64,000 bases of DNA from Carboxylicivirga longa. Its GTDB lineage: Bacteria; Bacteroidota; Bacteroidia; Bacteroidales; Marinilabiliaceae. Location of the stretch: assembly GCF_050589825.1 (NCBI RefSeq), contig NZ_JBNGOZ010000009.1, positions 120,648 to 184,647 of the forward strand, given 5' to 3'. The translations under genes and the position numbers were made by a program. The first letter of the stretch is position 1. Every line of letters starts with the position of its first letter. This document shows, piece after piece, positions 1 to 7,085 of the stretch. The notes beneath the pieces were generated by a model. It searched no databases. It worked only from the letters and a program-made list of their open reading frames with translations, and had not been told where the DNA came from.

Positions 1-1
1 G

Positions 2-1642
2 TTGATAGAAAAGTCAACGGCATTCAGTGCATCCATCGAAAGTAGTGAGCGGGAAGCAAAACGACTGGCGGAAAGGAAAGTACTTTTGAGTGCTACTCTC
101 GAGCGGGTTCTTCCTGAGAGTCAATTAATGGCCGAACAGCTCAATGATGAGCTTTTACCTGAAAAACGGGAGGATTTGCTGAGTCAGATTAAGAAGGCTG
201 AGGAGCAGATAAAATGGCACGAACGCTTGAGTGTTGCGCGGGCGCGTAATAAAGAATTTGTAGCGCTTCGCGAACAGCTGCTCACGCTTTTGACTGCCAA
301 AGAGCTGTTGGAGCAGCTGCTAAAGCCTTATGGAGCAGGTAGTGATGAGAACTCGCTATCGGCAGATATCAAAAGTATAGAGCGATCGTATCAGCAACTT
401 AAGAAACAGCAGGAAGAGCAGCAAGGTATAGAAAAAGCTTTGGTGGCCATGCAAGCCGATTGGAAGGCACAGAGTGAGCAGTTGAAAACGCGCCTTACAG
501 GTTTTGCCCGATGTGATGCGGCATTAAAAGAAATGAATGGGCAGCTGGAGAATCTGGTTACTCAGCGAAAGGAATTGCTGGGTACACAATCGTGCGATGA
601 GCTTGAACAGGAGCTGAAAAATGCGGCAGATAAGTTGCAAAACGAGGTGCAGAATAAGCAGCAGGTGCTGAGTGGTTTGGAGACACTGATAGCAAGTCAT
701 GCAGAGCGTCTGGCGACGAATGAGAAGCTGTTGGAGAAGCAGGCGCAAAATTATAAAGTTGCCGGAGAGCAGCTTAATATACAACTGCAGGAGCGTGGTT
801 TAGGGGGAGTGGAGCAGGCTCGTGAGGTTTTGCTCGATGATGAGGAGGTAAGTAAACTGGAGCAAAAAAAACAGGCATTACAGAATGCCGAAACCACGCT
901 TAATCATAGCCGGCAGGAGCTCAATAGAGCGGCAGAAAAGCAGCGCCCTGAAGTGCTTAAAATTGCCAAATCCAGTGAGTCTTTGGCCAATGAAATAAAA
1001 GAGAAGGAGCAAAGCCAGAAAGTCTGCCTGGGGAAAAAAGGTAGCCTGGAAGAGCGCCTGAAGGCCGATGCGCTGAACAAAGCAAAACAGGCCGAGAAGG
1101 TTCGTTGTATTGCCGAGCAGGAGAAGGAACTGGGTCGTTGGGATGCCCTTAGTCAGCTAATCGGTGATGCCACCGGTAATAAGTTTTCGCGTTTTGCTCA
1201 GGAGCTAACCCTTCAGCAGGTTTTGCACTTGGCCAATGGACATTTGAAAAGGCTGAGTGACCGCTATCGTGTTAAGCATGTGAGGGCTGATCGCCTGGAT
1301 GAGCTTTTTGTAATCGATCGCTACCATGGCGATGCACAGCGATCGGTGAAAACACTATCGGGCGGCGAGAGTTTCCTGGTCAGCCTGTCGCTGGCCTTGG
1401 GCTTGTCCGACCTGGCTGGGCAAAATACCGTAATCGGTAGTTTGTTTATCGACGAGGGCTTTGGTACCCTGGATCAGAATACATTGGATGTGGCACTGTC
1501 TGCTTTGGAGCGCCTTCAGAGCGAATCAAACCGTACCATTGGTATCATCAGCCATGTGCCGGCTCTGAAAGAACGTGTAACTACGCAGATAGAGCTTAGT
1601 AAAGATGCTTCAGGATATAGTACCTTAACCATAAGGAGTTAG
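2..1642 (+). CDS. sbcC: Exonuclease subunit SbcC, C-terminal part (cut by window edge)
   Basis: The frame is already open at the first base, so the N-terminal ATPase half and the zinc hook lie outside the window. What remains is about 400 residues of Glu/Gln/Lys-rich coiled coil followed by the C-terminal ABC ATPase lobe: the signature LSGGES near residue 452, a Walker B SLFIDEGFGTLD near 480, and a switch histidine in the IISHVP segment. SbcC partners with the SbcD nuclease to cleave hairpins and protein-blocked DNA ends. SbcD is expected just upstream. No CxxC hook is visible in this part, which fits it being the return arm of the coiled coil. The family assignment is certain; the true start cannot be seen. 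Confidence 0.93.
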   Translation: MIEKSTAFSASIESSEREAKRLAERKVLLSATLERVLPESQLMAEQLNDELLPEKREDLLSQIKKAEEQIKWHERLSVARARNKEFVALREQLLTLLTAKELLEQLLKPYGAGSDENSLSADIKSIERSYQQLKKQQEEQQGIEKALVAMQADWKAQSEQLKTRLTGFARCDAALKEMNGQLENLVTQRKELLGTQSCDELEQELKNAADKLQNEVQNKQQVLSGLETLIASHAERLATNEKLLEKQAQNYKVAGEQLNIQLQERGLGGVEQAREVLLDDEEVSKLEQKKQALQNAETTLNHSRQELNRAAEKQRPEVLKIAKSSESLANEIKEKEQSQKVCLGKKGSLEERLKADALNKAKQAEKVRCIAEQEKELGRWDALSQLIGDATGNKFSRFAQELTLQQVLHLANGHLKRLSDRYRVKHVRADRLDELFVIDRYHGDAQRSVKTLSGGESFLVSLSLALGLSDLAGQNTVIGSLFIDEGFGTLDQNTLDVALSALERLQSESNRTIGIISHVPALKERVTTQIELSKDASGYSTLTIRS

Positions 1643-2040
1643 ATTCTAGAAAGTTCATTGTGAACATAATTTAGTGATTGAGAGTCAGTGGTTTTAGGGC
1701 TTTTTTTGAATAATATGTGCGCATTGGCAGCTGTTATTCGTCATAAGTTATGGCTTTTTTATCATATTTTTTTGGCCAATAAGTCCGAACGATCTACTTT
1801 CGCGTCCTGTTAGAAGGTCAATATTTTGGGGAAGATCATTGACCTCGGACGATATACTCATTGGGATTAACGGATAATGGATGCCATCTGTGTAAACAGC
1901 AGCATCGGACAACTACTTATAAGTGGTTACCAATGGGATTCTTATGTCGTTAATTTCAGAACTATCGCTGGGGTGCATGATCGTACCATTACATTGATGC
2001 TTTCTGCAAAGCAATGTAGTATGTTTAACAAACTTAAAAG
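1643..2040. other. Intergenic region between sbcC and yfiR: promoter, hairpins, small open frame
   Basis: About 400 bases. The first 120 have stops in all frames and no clear terminator. A Bacteroidota-type promoter lies at 1771-1802. Below it are a perfect 8-bp hairpin (AGGTCAAT at 1815-1822 with ATTGACCT at 1838-1845) and a second interrupted hairpin at 1991-2017. A 55-codon frame runs from 1877 into the yfiR start. The implied yfiR leader is therefore unusually long, about 230 bases. Confidence 0.5.
1771..1802 (+). promoter_or_regulatory. Bacteroidota-type promoter upstream of yfiR
   Basis: TTTG at 1771-1774, a 20-base spacer, then TACTTTCG at 1795-1802. This differs from the TAnnTTTG consensus at one position. 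It would start transcription near 1808, about 230 bases before yfiR. Confidence 0.5.
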
Positions 2041-2044
2041 ATGA
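1877..2044 (+). CDS. Candidate 55-aa leader ORF overlapping the yfiR start
   Basis: An ATG at 1877 opens a 55-codon frame that ends with a TGA sharing the ATGA of the yfiR start, the geometry typical of translational coupling. The product begins MDAICVNSSIGQ and ends SMFNKLKR. It resembles no family I recognise and has no signal peptide or clear membrane segment. A stop-free frame of this length is not rare by chance, so this is a candidate only. It lies entirely downstream of the predicted promoter. Confidence 0.2.
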   Translation: MDAICVNSSIGQLLISGYQWDSYVVNFRTIAGVHDRTITLMLSAKQCSMFNKLKR

Positions 2045-2553
2045 GAAAAAGAATTTTGCTGCTATGTATTTTATGCATAGGCCTGGCGATGGGTAAAGCG
2101 AAGGGGCAAACGGCTACTTTTAAAGCGCTGTTTTTGTACAACTTTACCAAAAACATTGATTGGCCGGCTTCGCAAGGGTCAAAAGAATTGATCATTACGG
2201 TGTTGGGTGATGACGAAATTAGTGCCGAATTGGGGAAGATTGCCAAAGTGAAAAAAGCGGGCAATAAAACCATTAAGGTACTTTCAGTGAACAGTCTAAA
2301 AGAGATCAGGCAAAGCCACATTCTCTTCGTGGGATCGGCCAAGAGCGGGCTGATGAGTACGCTAAGCTATGAGCAGCGGGATAAGCCGGTGTTGATTGTG
2401 GGCGATAAGAGCGGACTGTGTAAGCAGGGTGCCGGTATTAGCTTTATGACTGTTGATGGTAAGCTGCGCTATGAGATTAGTCCCTCGTCCATTGCTAAGC
2501 ATCAACTGAAAGTTACCCAGAAAATAATTAGTTTGGGCATTGAAGTCCAATAG
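2041..2553 (+). CDS. YfiR/DUF4154 family periplasmic protein
   Basis: A 170-residue secreted protein with a signal peptide in residues 1-22 (cleavage after about GKAKG or GQ) and the family landmarks: FKALFLYNFTKNIDWP near the start, ITVLGDD, a central IRQSHILFVG, VLIVGDKSGLCKQGAGISF, and a tail ending LKVTQKIISLGIEVQ. In Pseudomonas YfiR is a periplasmic repressor of the diguanylate cyclase YfiN; many Bacteroidota members sit beside TonB receptors and hybrid kinases and have unknown partners. The next gene is a TonB-dependent receptor only 23 bases away, so the two are probably one transcript. No YfiN-like GGDEF gene is in the window, so a c-di-GMP role should not be assumed. Confidence 0.85.
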   Translation: MRKRILLLCILCIGLAMGKAKGQTATFKALFLYNFTKNIDWPASQGSKELIITVLGDDEISAELGKIAKVKKAGNKTIKVLSVNSLKEIRQSHILFVGSAKSGLMSTLSYEQRDKPVLIVGDKSGLCKQGAGISFMTVDGKLRYEISPSSIAKHQLKVTQKIISLGIEVQ

Positions 2554-2576
2554 CAACAACTATTAAAGTCCTAGAA

Positions 2577-5033
2577 ATGTTAAGAACAAAGTCTTTTATT
2601 TCCATAATGTTTTCACTAGTGCTTAGCCTAAATGTGTTGGCGCAGGAAGGTGAAAACACCACTCTTACAAAAGAGAAAGTCCTCTCCATGACTACTGAAG
2701 AACTTAGTGCCTTGCCTCTTGAAGATTTAATGGCAGCTATTGATGTGGTTGGGGTATCCTCATTAGAGGAGTTGTACGAATTATTATTAAACAAAGATGT
2801 GACGTCGGCTTCGAAAGCTGAGGAAAGCCTGTTTGACTCACCTTTATCAACAACCGTGCTGTCGCACGACCAGATACTTGCCTCAGGAGCAACGTCTATT
2901 GAGGAAGCTTTGCGATTGGTACCGGGCTTAATTGTGCGCGAAAAAACCAATGGCAACTTCGACGTTCATATTCGGGGTAACGACAATCTGCCTGCAAAAA
3001 ACATGACCTTATATTCTGAAAATATGAATACCCTGGTGATGATTAACGGGCGTCCGGTATTTAACTACTCGCATGGAGGAACTCTTTGGGAAACCTTACC
3101 GGTTAGCTTTGAAGATATCGATCGGATTGAAGTGGTGCGTGGACCGGCCAGCGCTCTTTATGGTCCGAATGCTTTATCTGGGGTGATCAATATTATCACT
3201 CAAGATATTACAGATGATTCGCCCATGCTAAGCGGAAACGTGCAGGCGGGTAATTTAAATACCCTTATTGGTGACATCGCCTTCCGTGAGAAAATAAATG
3301 AGAAATGGAGCCTGGGAATCACCGGTAATTTTGAAACCAGAGACCGCGAACGCGAAGAGCTTTTGATTTACGATCGCGATAATTCGCAATATACATTAGA
3401 TGGCAAGCCAGTTGAACCAGGTTACTTTTCAGTTGGTGAAATTGACCGCCTGATGAACGGAATATTGCCCGTATGGCCTCCATATGATGTGAAGGATCAA
3501 CGTTATGATGTCTATAAATCGTTTCCAAATCCTGAATTGGCAAAAGAACGCAAAGGCGTTAATGCCTATTTAGATTTTAAGCCGGGAGAAAGCACAACCA
3601 TTAACATCATGGCAGGGCACCAGCAGTCGCAGGCCATTACATCGAGCATGGGCGATGTGCCAACGCCTTATACAACCAAAGAAGCATCTACATCGTATGT
3701 GGATGTACGAGCCAACCATAAGGGCCTCAATCTGCAAGCCAACTACAATGGTGGAACCATCGACTACATGTTGGGCAATGAGGGGTTTGAGCTCGATAAT
3801 GAGCAGTTTAATATTCAGGCCGAATATGACTGGAATTTGGGTAAAGTGAATGTGCGTCCGGGTGTGAGCTATCAGTCCATGTCATATGACGATTCCAAAC
3901 ACATTGCCAAGTGGGGTAACGGCTACCTAAATAAGAAGCAAACGATTAATATTGTAGCCGGGAGTGCCCGCTTCGATTATCGCCCCTTTGATAAGCTGCG
4001 ACTGGTAGCTGCTCTGAGAGCTGAGAAATACAATCAGCCAGATGATGTATATGCTTCCTGGCAGTTGGTGGGTTCCTATAAATTTGATGATAATAGAATT
4101 ATTAGGGCGGTTTATTCCAGAGCTAATCAGTCCAGCTTTTTAGTTAACACCTACTCCAACTACACCTGGAACATCGTCAACCTGCCTCACCCACGTGTTA
4201 TGCAGTTCGATGGGAATCGTAATCACGATTTAAAAACCATGGATATGTTTGAGTTGGGTTATCGCACCCGTCCATCCAAAAGCTTATTGGTGGATATTGA
4301 GGCCTTCTACAATATCTCGAAGGGTTTTGGAGCTTTACTCCCTGTTTATAGTGATGTTAATATAGACAATGCATTGGATGTTATTGGCGACCCAACTGGT
4401 GAAACAATGCCAATTGCAGCGCCCGATTCGGTAAATATTCGCTATGCTAATCTAGATATGGAATCGAAACAATTAGGTGCGAGTATAAATATTGACTGGG
4501 TAGTTTCTGAAAAGTTGGTAGCACATGGTCACTTAACTCTGCAGCAAACGAAATTGGATAATTACATGCCTTATAACCGTAATGAGTTAATCGGTTATTT
4601 AGCCGTTGATGCCACGATGAGTGCATTAACTGATCTGGGGAATCAATTGGCAGATGGAGAGATTTTGCCAGGAGACGTTCCTGCAGTTGTTAAAGGAGAG
4701 TCTTCGTCCTGGCCAACTGATACAATGGATGACTATGAACACAAAGCCACCCCATCATATTTTGGCGGTTTTTCATTAACCTATCGTCCTTGTAATAAGC
4801 TGGAAATATTCCCACAAGCATACTTCTATGGCAATCAAACTTATGAGGGACAATACACCACAGAATCAATTAATGGTAAATTCCTGCTAAATGCCAAGGT
4901 GAGCTATAAAGTCAGCGAAAACCTCAAGTTTTATGTGAATGGACGCAATATCCTGAATATGAAAGGTCGCGAGTTTGCTTATATGGATGAGATACCGGGC
5001 ATGGTGCTGGGCGGCCTCAATTTTAGATTCTAA
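2577..5033 (+). CDS. TonB-dependent outer membrane receptor
   Basis: 818 residues with a signal peptide (residues 1-22, cleaved after VLAQ). A short N-terminal segment of about 60 residues precedes a plug domain: LSTTVLSHDQILASGA, then EEALRLVPGLIV, then IEVVRGPASALYGPNALSGVINI. The remaining 600 residues are a beta-barrel ending in an aromatic residue, GGLNFRF. There is no SusC-type CarboxypepD_reg domain and no SusD gene beside it, so this is not a polysaccharide-utilisation SusC. The substrate is unknown; siderophore, cobalamin or peptide uptake are all possible. Co-transcription with the yfiR-type gene suggests a joint envelope function. A strong terminator follows the stop codon. Confidence 0.88.
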   Translation: MLRTKSFISIMFSLVLSLNVLAQEGENTTLTKEKVLSMTTEELSALPLEDLMAAIDVVGVSSLEELYELLLNKDVTSASKAEESLFDSPLSTTVLSHDQILASGATSIEEALRLVPGLIVREKTNGNFDVHIRGNDNLPAKNMTLYSENMNTLVMINGRPVFNYSHGGTLWETLPVSFEDIDRIEVVRGPASALYGPNALSGVINIITQDITDDSPMLSGNVQAGNLNTLIGDIAFREKINEKWSLGITGNFETRDREREELLIYDRDNSQYTLDGKPVEPGYFSVGEIDRLMNGILPVWPPYDVKDQRYDVYKSFPNPELAKERKGVNAYLDFKPGESTTINIMAGHQQSQAITSSMGDVPTPYTTKEASTSYVDVRANHKGLNLQANYNGGTIDYMLGNEGFELDNEQFNIQAEYDWNLGKVNVRPGVSYQSMSYDDSKHIAKWGNGYLNKKQTINIVAGSARFDYRPFDKLRLVAALRAEKYNQPDDVYASWQLVGSYKFDDNRIIRAVYSRANQSSFLVNTYSNYTWNIVNLPHPRVMQFDGNRNHDLKTMDMFELGYRTRPSKSLLVDIEAFYNISKGFGALLPVYSDVNIDNALDVIGDPTGETMPIAAPDSVNIRYANLDMESKQLGASINIDWVVSEKLVAHGHLTLQQTKLDNYMPYNRNELIGYLAVDATMSALTDLGNQLADGEILPGDVPAVVKGESSSWPTDTMDDYEHKATPSYFGGFSLTYRPCNKLEIFPQAYFYGNQTYEGQYTTESINGKFLLNAKVSYKVSENLKFYVNGRNILNMKGREFAYMDEIPGMVLGGLNFRF

Positions 5034-5055
5034 ACACTGAATAGACAGATTAATA

Positions 5056-5096
5056 AGCGGGGATGCAGTCATTCAAGATTGCATCCCCGCTCTTTT
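5056..5096 (+). terminator. Rho-independent terminator after the TonB receptor gene
   Basis: A perfect 12-bp stem (AGCGGGGATGCA at 5056-5067 with its complement at 5080-5091) is followed by TCTTTT. Confidence 0.85.
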
Positions 5097-5119
5097 GTGG
5101 GCAGATGAGAGTAGAAGGA

Positions 5120-5151
5120 TTTCCTTACTTACTAAATTTCAACTATTTTTG
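5120..5151 (+). promoter_or_regulatory. glyS promoter
   Basis: TTTC at 5120-5123, a 20-base spacer and TATTTTTG at 5144-5151, an exact match to the TAnnTTTG -7 box, about 70 bases before the glyS ATG. Confidence 0.6.
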
Positions 5152-5223
5152 TCCGGCCTTTGACGAATACCTTTTTTTGAAGAGGCCACTTATTAACAAT
5201 GACAATCAGATAAAATATATAAT

Positions 5224-6774
5224 ATGGCACAAGAGGACGTTTTTAAGAAACTGGTGGCTCACTGTAAGGAGTACGGTTTTGTATTTCAATCGAGCGAAAT
5301 CTATGATGGATTGGGCGCGGTATACGACTACGCACAAAATGGTGTTGAGCTAAAAAATAACATAAAAAAATATTGGTGGGATGCCATGGTGCTGCTCCAT
5401 GAGAATGTGGTGGGTATCGACTCGGCGATTTTTATGCACCCCACTACCTGGAAGGCCTCGGGCCACGTGGATGCCTTTAACGACCCTCTGATTGATAATA
5501 AAGACAGTAAAAAACGTTATCGTGCCGATGTGTTGATTGAGGATCTTATCCAGAAGTTTGAGGAGAAGATTAATAAGGAGGTGAAAAAAGCAGAGAAGCG
5601 CTTTGGCGATAGCTTTGATAAGCAGCAGTTCCTGGAAACAAACCCCCGTGTATTGGCCAATCAGAAGAAGATTGATGAGGTACATGCCCGCTTTGCAAAA
5701 GCCTTAAACGACAACGACCTGGAGGATTTACGCCAGATTATTATCGATTATGAAATTGCCTGTCCCATTTCCGGCACTAAAAACTGGACCGATGTGCGTC
5801 AGTTTAACCTGATGTTTGCCACCGAAATGGGATCCACCGCCGATGGTGCACAAAAAATCTACTTACGTCCGGAAACGGCACAGGGTATTTTTGTCAATTA
5901 CCTGAATGTGCAGAAGACTGGTCGCATGAAGCTGCCGTTTGGTATTGCCCAAATTGGAAAAGCCTTCCGTAACGAGATTGTGGCCCGTCAGTTTATCTTC
6001 CGTATGCGCGAGTTTGAACAGATGGAGATGCAATTTTTTGTGCGTCCCGGCGAGGAGATGAAGTGGTTTGAGTATTGGAAAGATGCGCGCCTGCGCTGGC
6101 ACAAGTCGCTGGGCATGGGCGAGGAGAAGTACCGCTACCACGATCATGAAAAATTGGCGCACTATGCCAACGCAGCTACCGATATAGAGTTTAAAATGCC
6201 ATTCGGTTTTAAAGAGGTGGAGGGTATCCACTCACGTACCGATTTTGACTTGTCGCAGCACCAGGAGTTCTCAGGTAAGAAAATTCAGTATTTCGATCCT
6301 GAGCTGAACAAGAGCTATGTGCCTTATGTAGTGGAGACCTCCATTGGTGTGGATCGTATGTTCCTAAGTATTATGGCCGGTGCTTATAACGAAGAGGAAG
6401 TTGAGGGTAAAGACGGAAAGATAGAAACCCGTGTGGTATTGAACTTGCCACCAGTGTTGGCACCTGTTAAACTAGCGGTGCTACCTCTGGTTAAAAAAGA
6501 CGGACTGCCCGAAAAGGCACGTGCCATTATCGATGAGTTGAAGTTTGATTTCAATTGTCAGTACGATGAGAAAGATAGTATCGGTAAACGCTACCGTCGT
6601 CAGGATGCCATTGGTACACCTTTCTGCGTAACGGTTGATCACCAGTCGCTGGAGGATGATACGGTGACTATCCGCCATCGCGATACCATGGAGCAGGAGC
6701 GTGTGAAGATTGCCGAGCTGCAGGGTATCATTGGTAAGAAAGTAAGTATGCGTGAGGCCTTCAAAAATTTGTAA
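5224..6774 (+). CDS. glyS: Glycine--tRNA ligase, single-chain (alpha2) type
   Basis: 516 residues, full length for the dimeric class II enzyme used by Bacteroidota, which differs from the alpha2beta2 GlyQ/GlyS of many proteobacteria. It opens with VFKKLVAHCKEYGFVFQSSE and YDGLGAVYDYAQNG. Motif 2 is FRNEIVARQFIFRMREFEQ, followed by EMQFFV. Motif 3 is in the VVETSIGVDR segment. A C-terminal anticodon-binding domain begins near PVKLAVLPL. It charges tRNA-Gly in the cytosol. The ATG at 5224 follows a good promoter and gives the conserved N-terminus. A terminator lies 50 bases after the stop. Confidence 0.97.
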   Translation: MAQEDVFKKLVAHCKEYGFVFQSSEIYDGLGAVYDYAQNGVELKNNIKKYWWDAMVLLHENVVGIDSAIFMHPTTWKASGHVDAFNDPLIDNKDSKKRYRADVLIEDLIQKFEEKINKEVKKAEKRFGDSFDKQQFLETNPRVLANQKKIDEVHARFAKALNDNDLEDLRQIIIDYEIACPISGTKNWTDVRQFNLMFATEMGSTADGAQKIYLRPETAQGIFVNYLNVQKTGRMKLPFGIAQIGKAFRNEIVARQFIFRMREFEQMEMQFFVRPGEEMKWFEYWKDARLRWHKSLGMGEEKYRYHDHEKLAHYANAATDIEFKMPFGFKEVEGIHSRTDFDLSQHQEFSGKKIQYFDPELNKSYVPYVVETSIGVDRMFLSIMAGAYNEEEVEGKDGKIETRVVLNLPPVLAPVKLAVLPLVKKDGLPEKARAIIDELKFDFNCQYDEKDSIGKRYRRQDAIGTPFCVTVDHQSLEDDTVTIRHRDTMEQERVKIAELQGIIGKKVSMREAFKNL

Positions 6775-6824
6775 ATAAGTTTTTCAGGTCGGCGGCGGTT
6801 AAAGTCACCTGCCATTATGATATC

Positions 6825-6858
6825 GCCCGGTTGATGATTCAATCGGGCTTTTTCTTTT
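6825..6858 (+). terminator. Rho-independent terminator after glyS
   Basis: Stem GCCCGGTTGA (6825-6834) pairs with TCAATCGGGC (6839-6848) with one G-T wobble, and a T-rich run follows. Confidence 0.85.
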
Positions 6859-7042
6859 AATAGAATAATCCGGAAAATATGCCCGGACCACAAATAAGGA
6901 ACGCGAACTGACCCTTTCCTTTGCCGGAGATTTTGTACTTTTTTTGCTTGTCCTGGTTTGGAGGGGTGCCGAAGGTCTCAAGATCTGTTAAAGTGTAAAT
7001 CCCTTTGTCCTGAGCCAACAGACCTATTTTTTCGTATTCCGA
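6857..7042 (-). pseudogene. Coding-like frame without ATG in the gap before the YfhO gene
   Basis: Read on the minus strand, codons from 7042 down to the TAA at 6857-6859 give 61 residues with a normal-looking composition, including EKIGLLAQDKGIYTLTDLE and TFGTPPNQDK, then a Lys/Gly-rich stretch and a hydrophobic end FAFLICGPGIF. There is an in-frame stop just upstream (7043-7045) and no ATG; only a TTG at 7016-7018 could start it. It may be the decayed 3' end of a lost gene or a small gene with a rare start. I do not recognise the family. Confidence 0.25.
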
Positions 7043-7085
7043 TTACATTGCGTATTTTCACAAACTGAATAATAAATACTTTACC
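6859..7085. other. Gap between the glyS terminator and the YfhO gene
   Basis: Apart from the minus-strand coding-like frame above, no repeat or RNA gene is seen. A run resembling TAnnTTTG occurs near 6936-6946 but its spacing to the nearest TTTG (12 bases) is too short, so the promoter of the YfhO-type gene is not located. Confidence 0.4.

Noticed and set aside
5034..5223. T-box riboswitch before glyS (also considered before alaS and trpS)
   Set aside because: The leaders are too short and no T-box sequence or specifier hairpin is seen; T-boxes are not usual in this phylum.
6639..6893. Minus-strand frame containing IIMAGDFN, like an endonuclease/exonuclease/phosphatase motif
   Set aside because: It runs through the glyS terminator and into glyS antisense; none of the other family motifs is present, so the match is chance.
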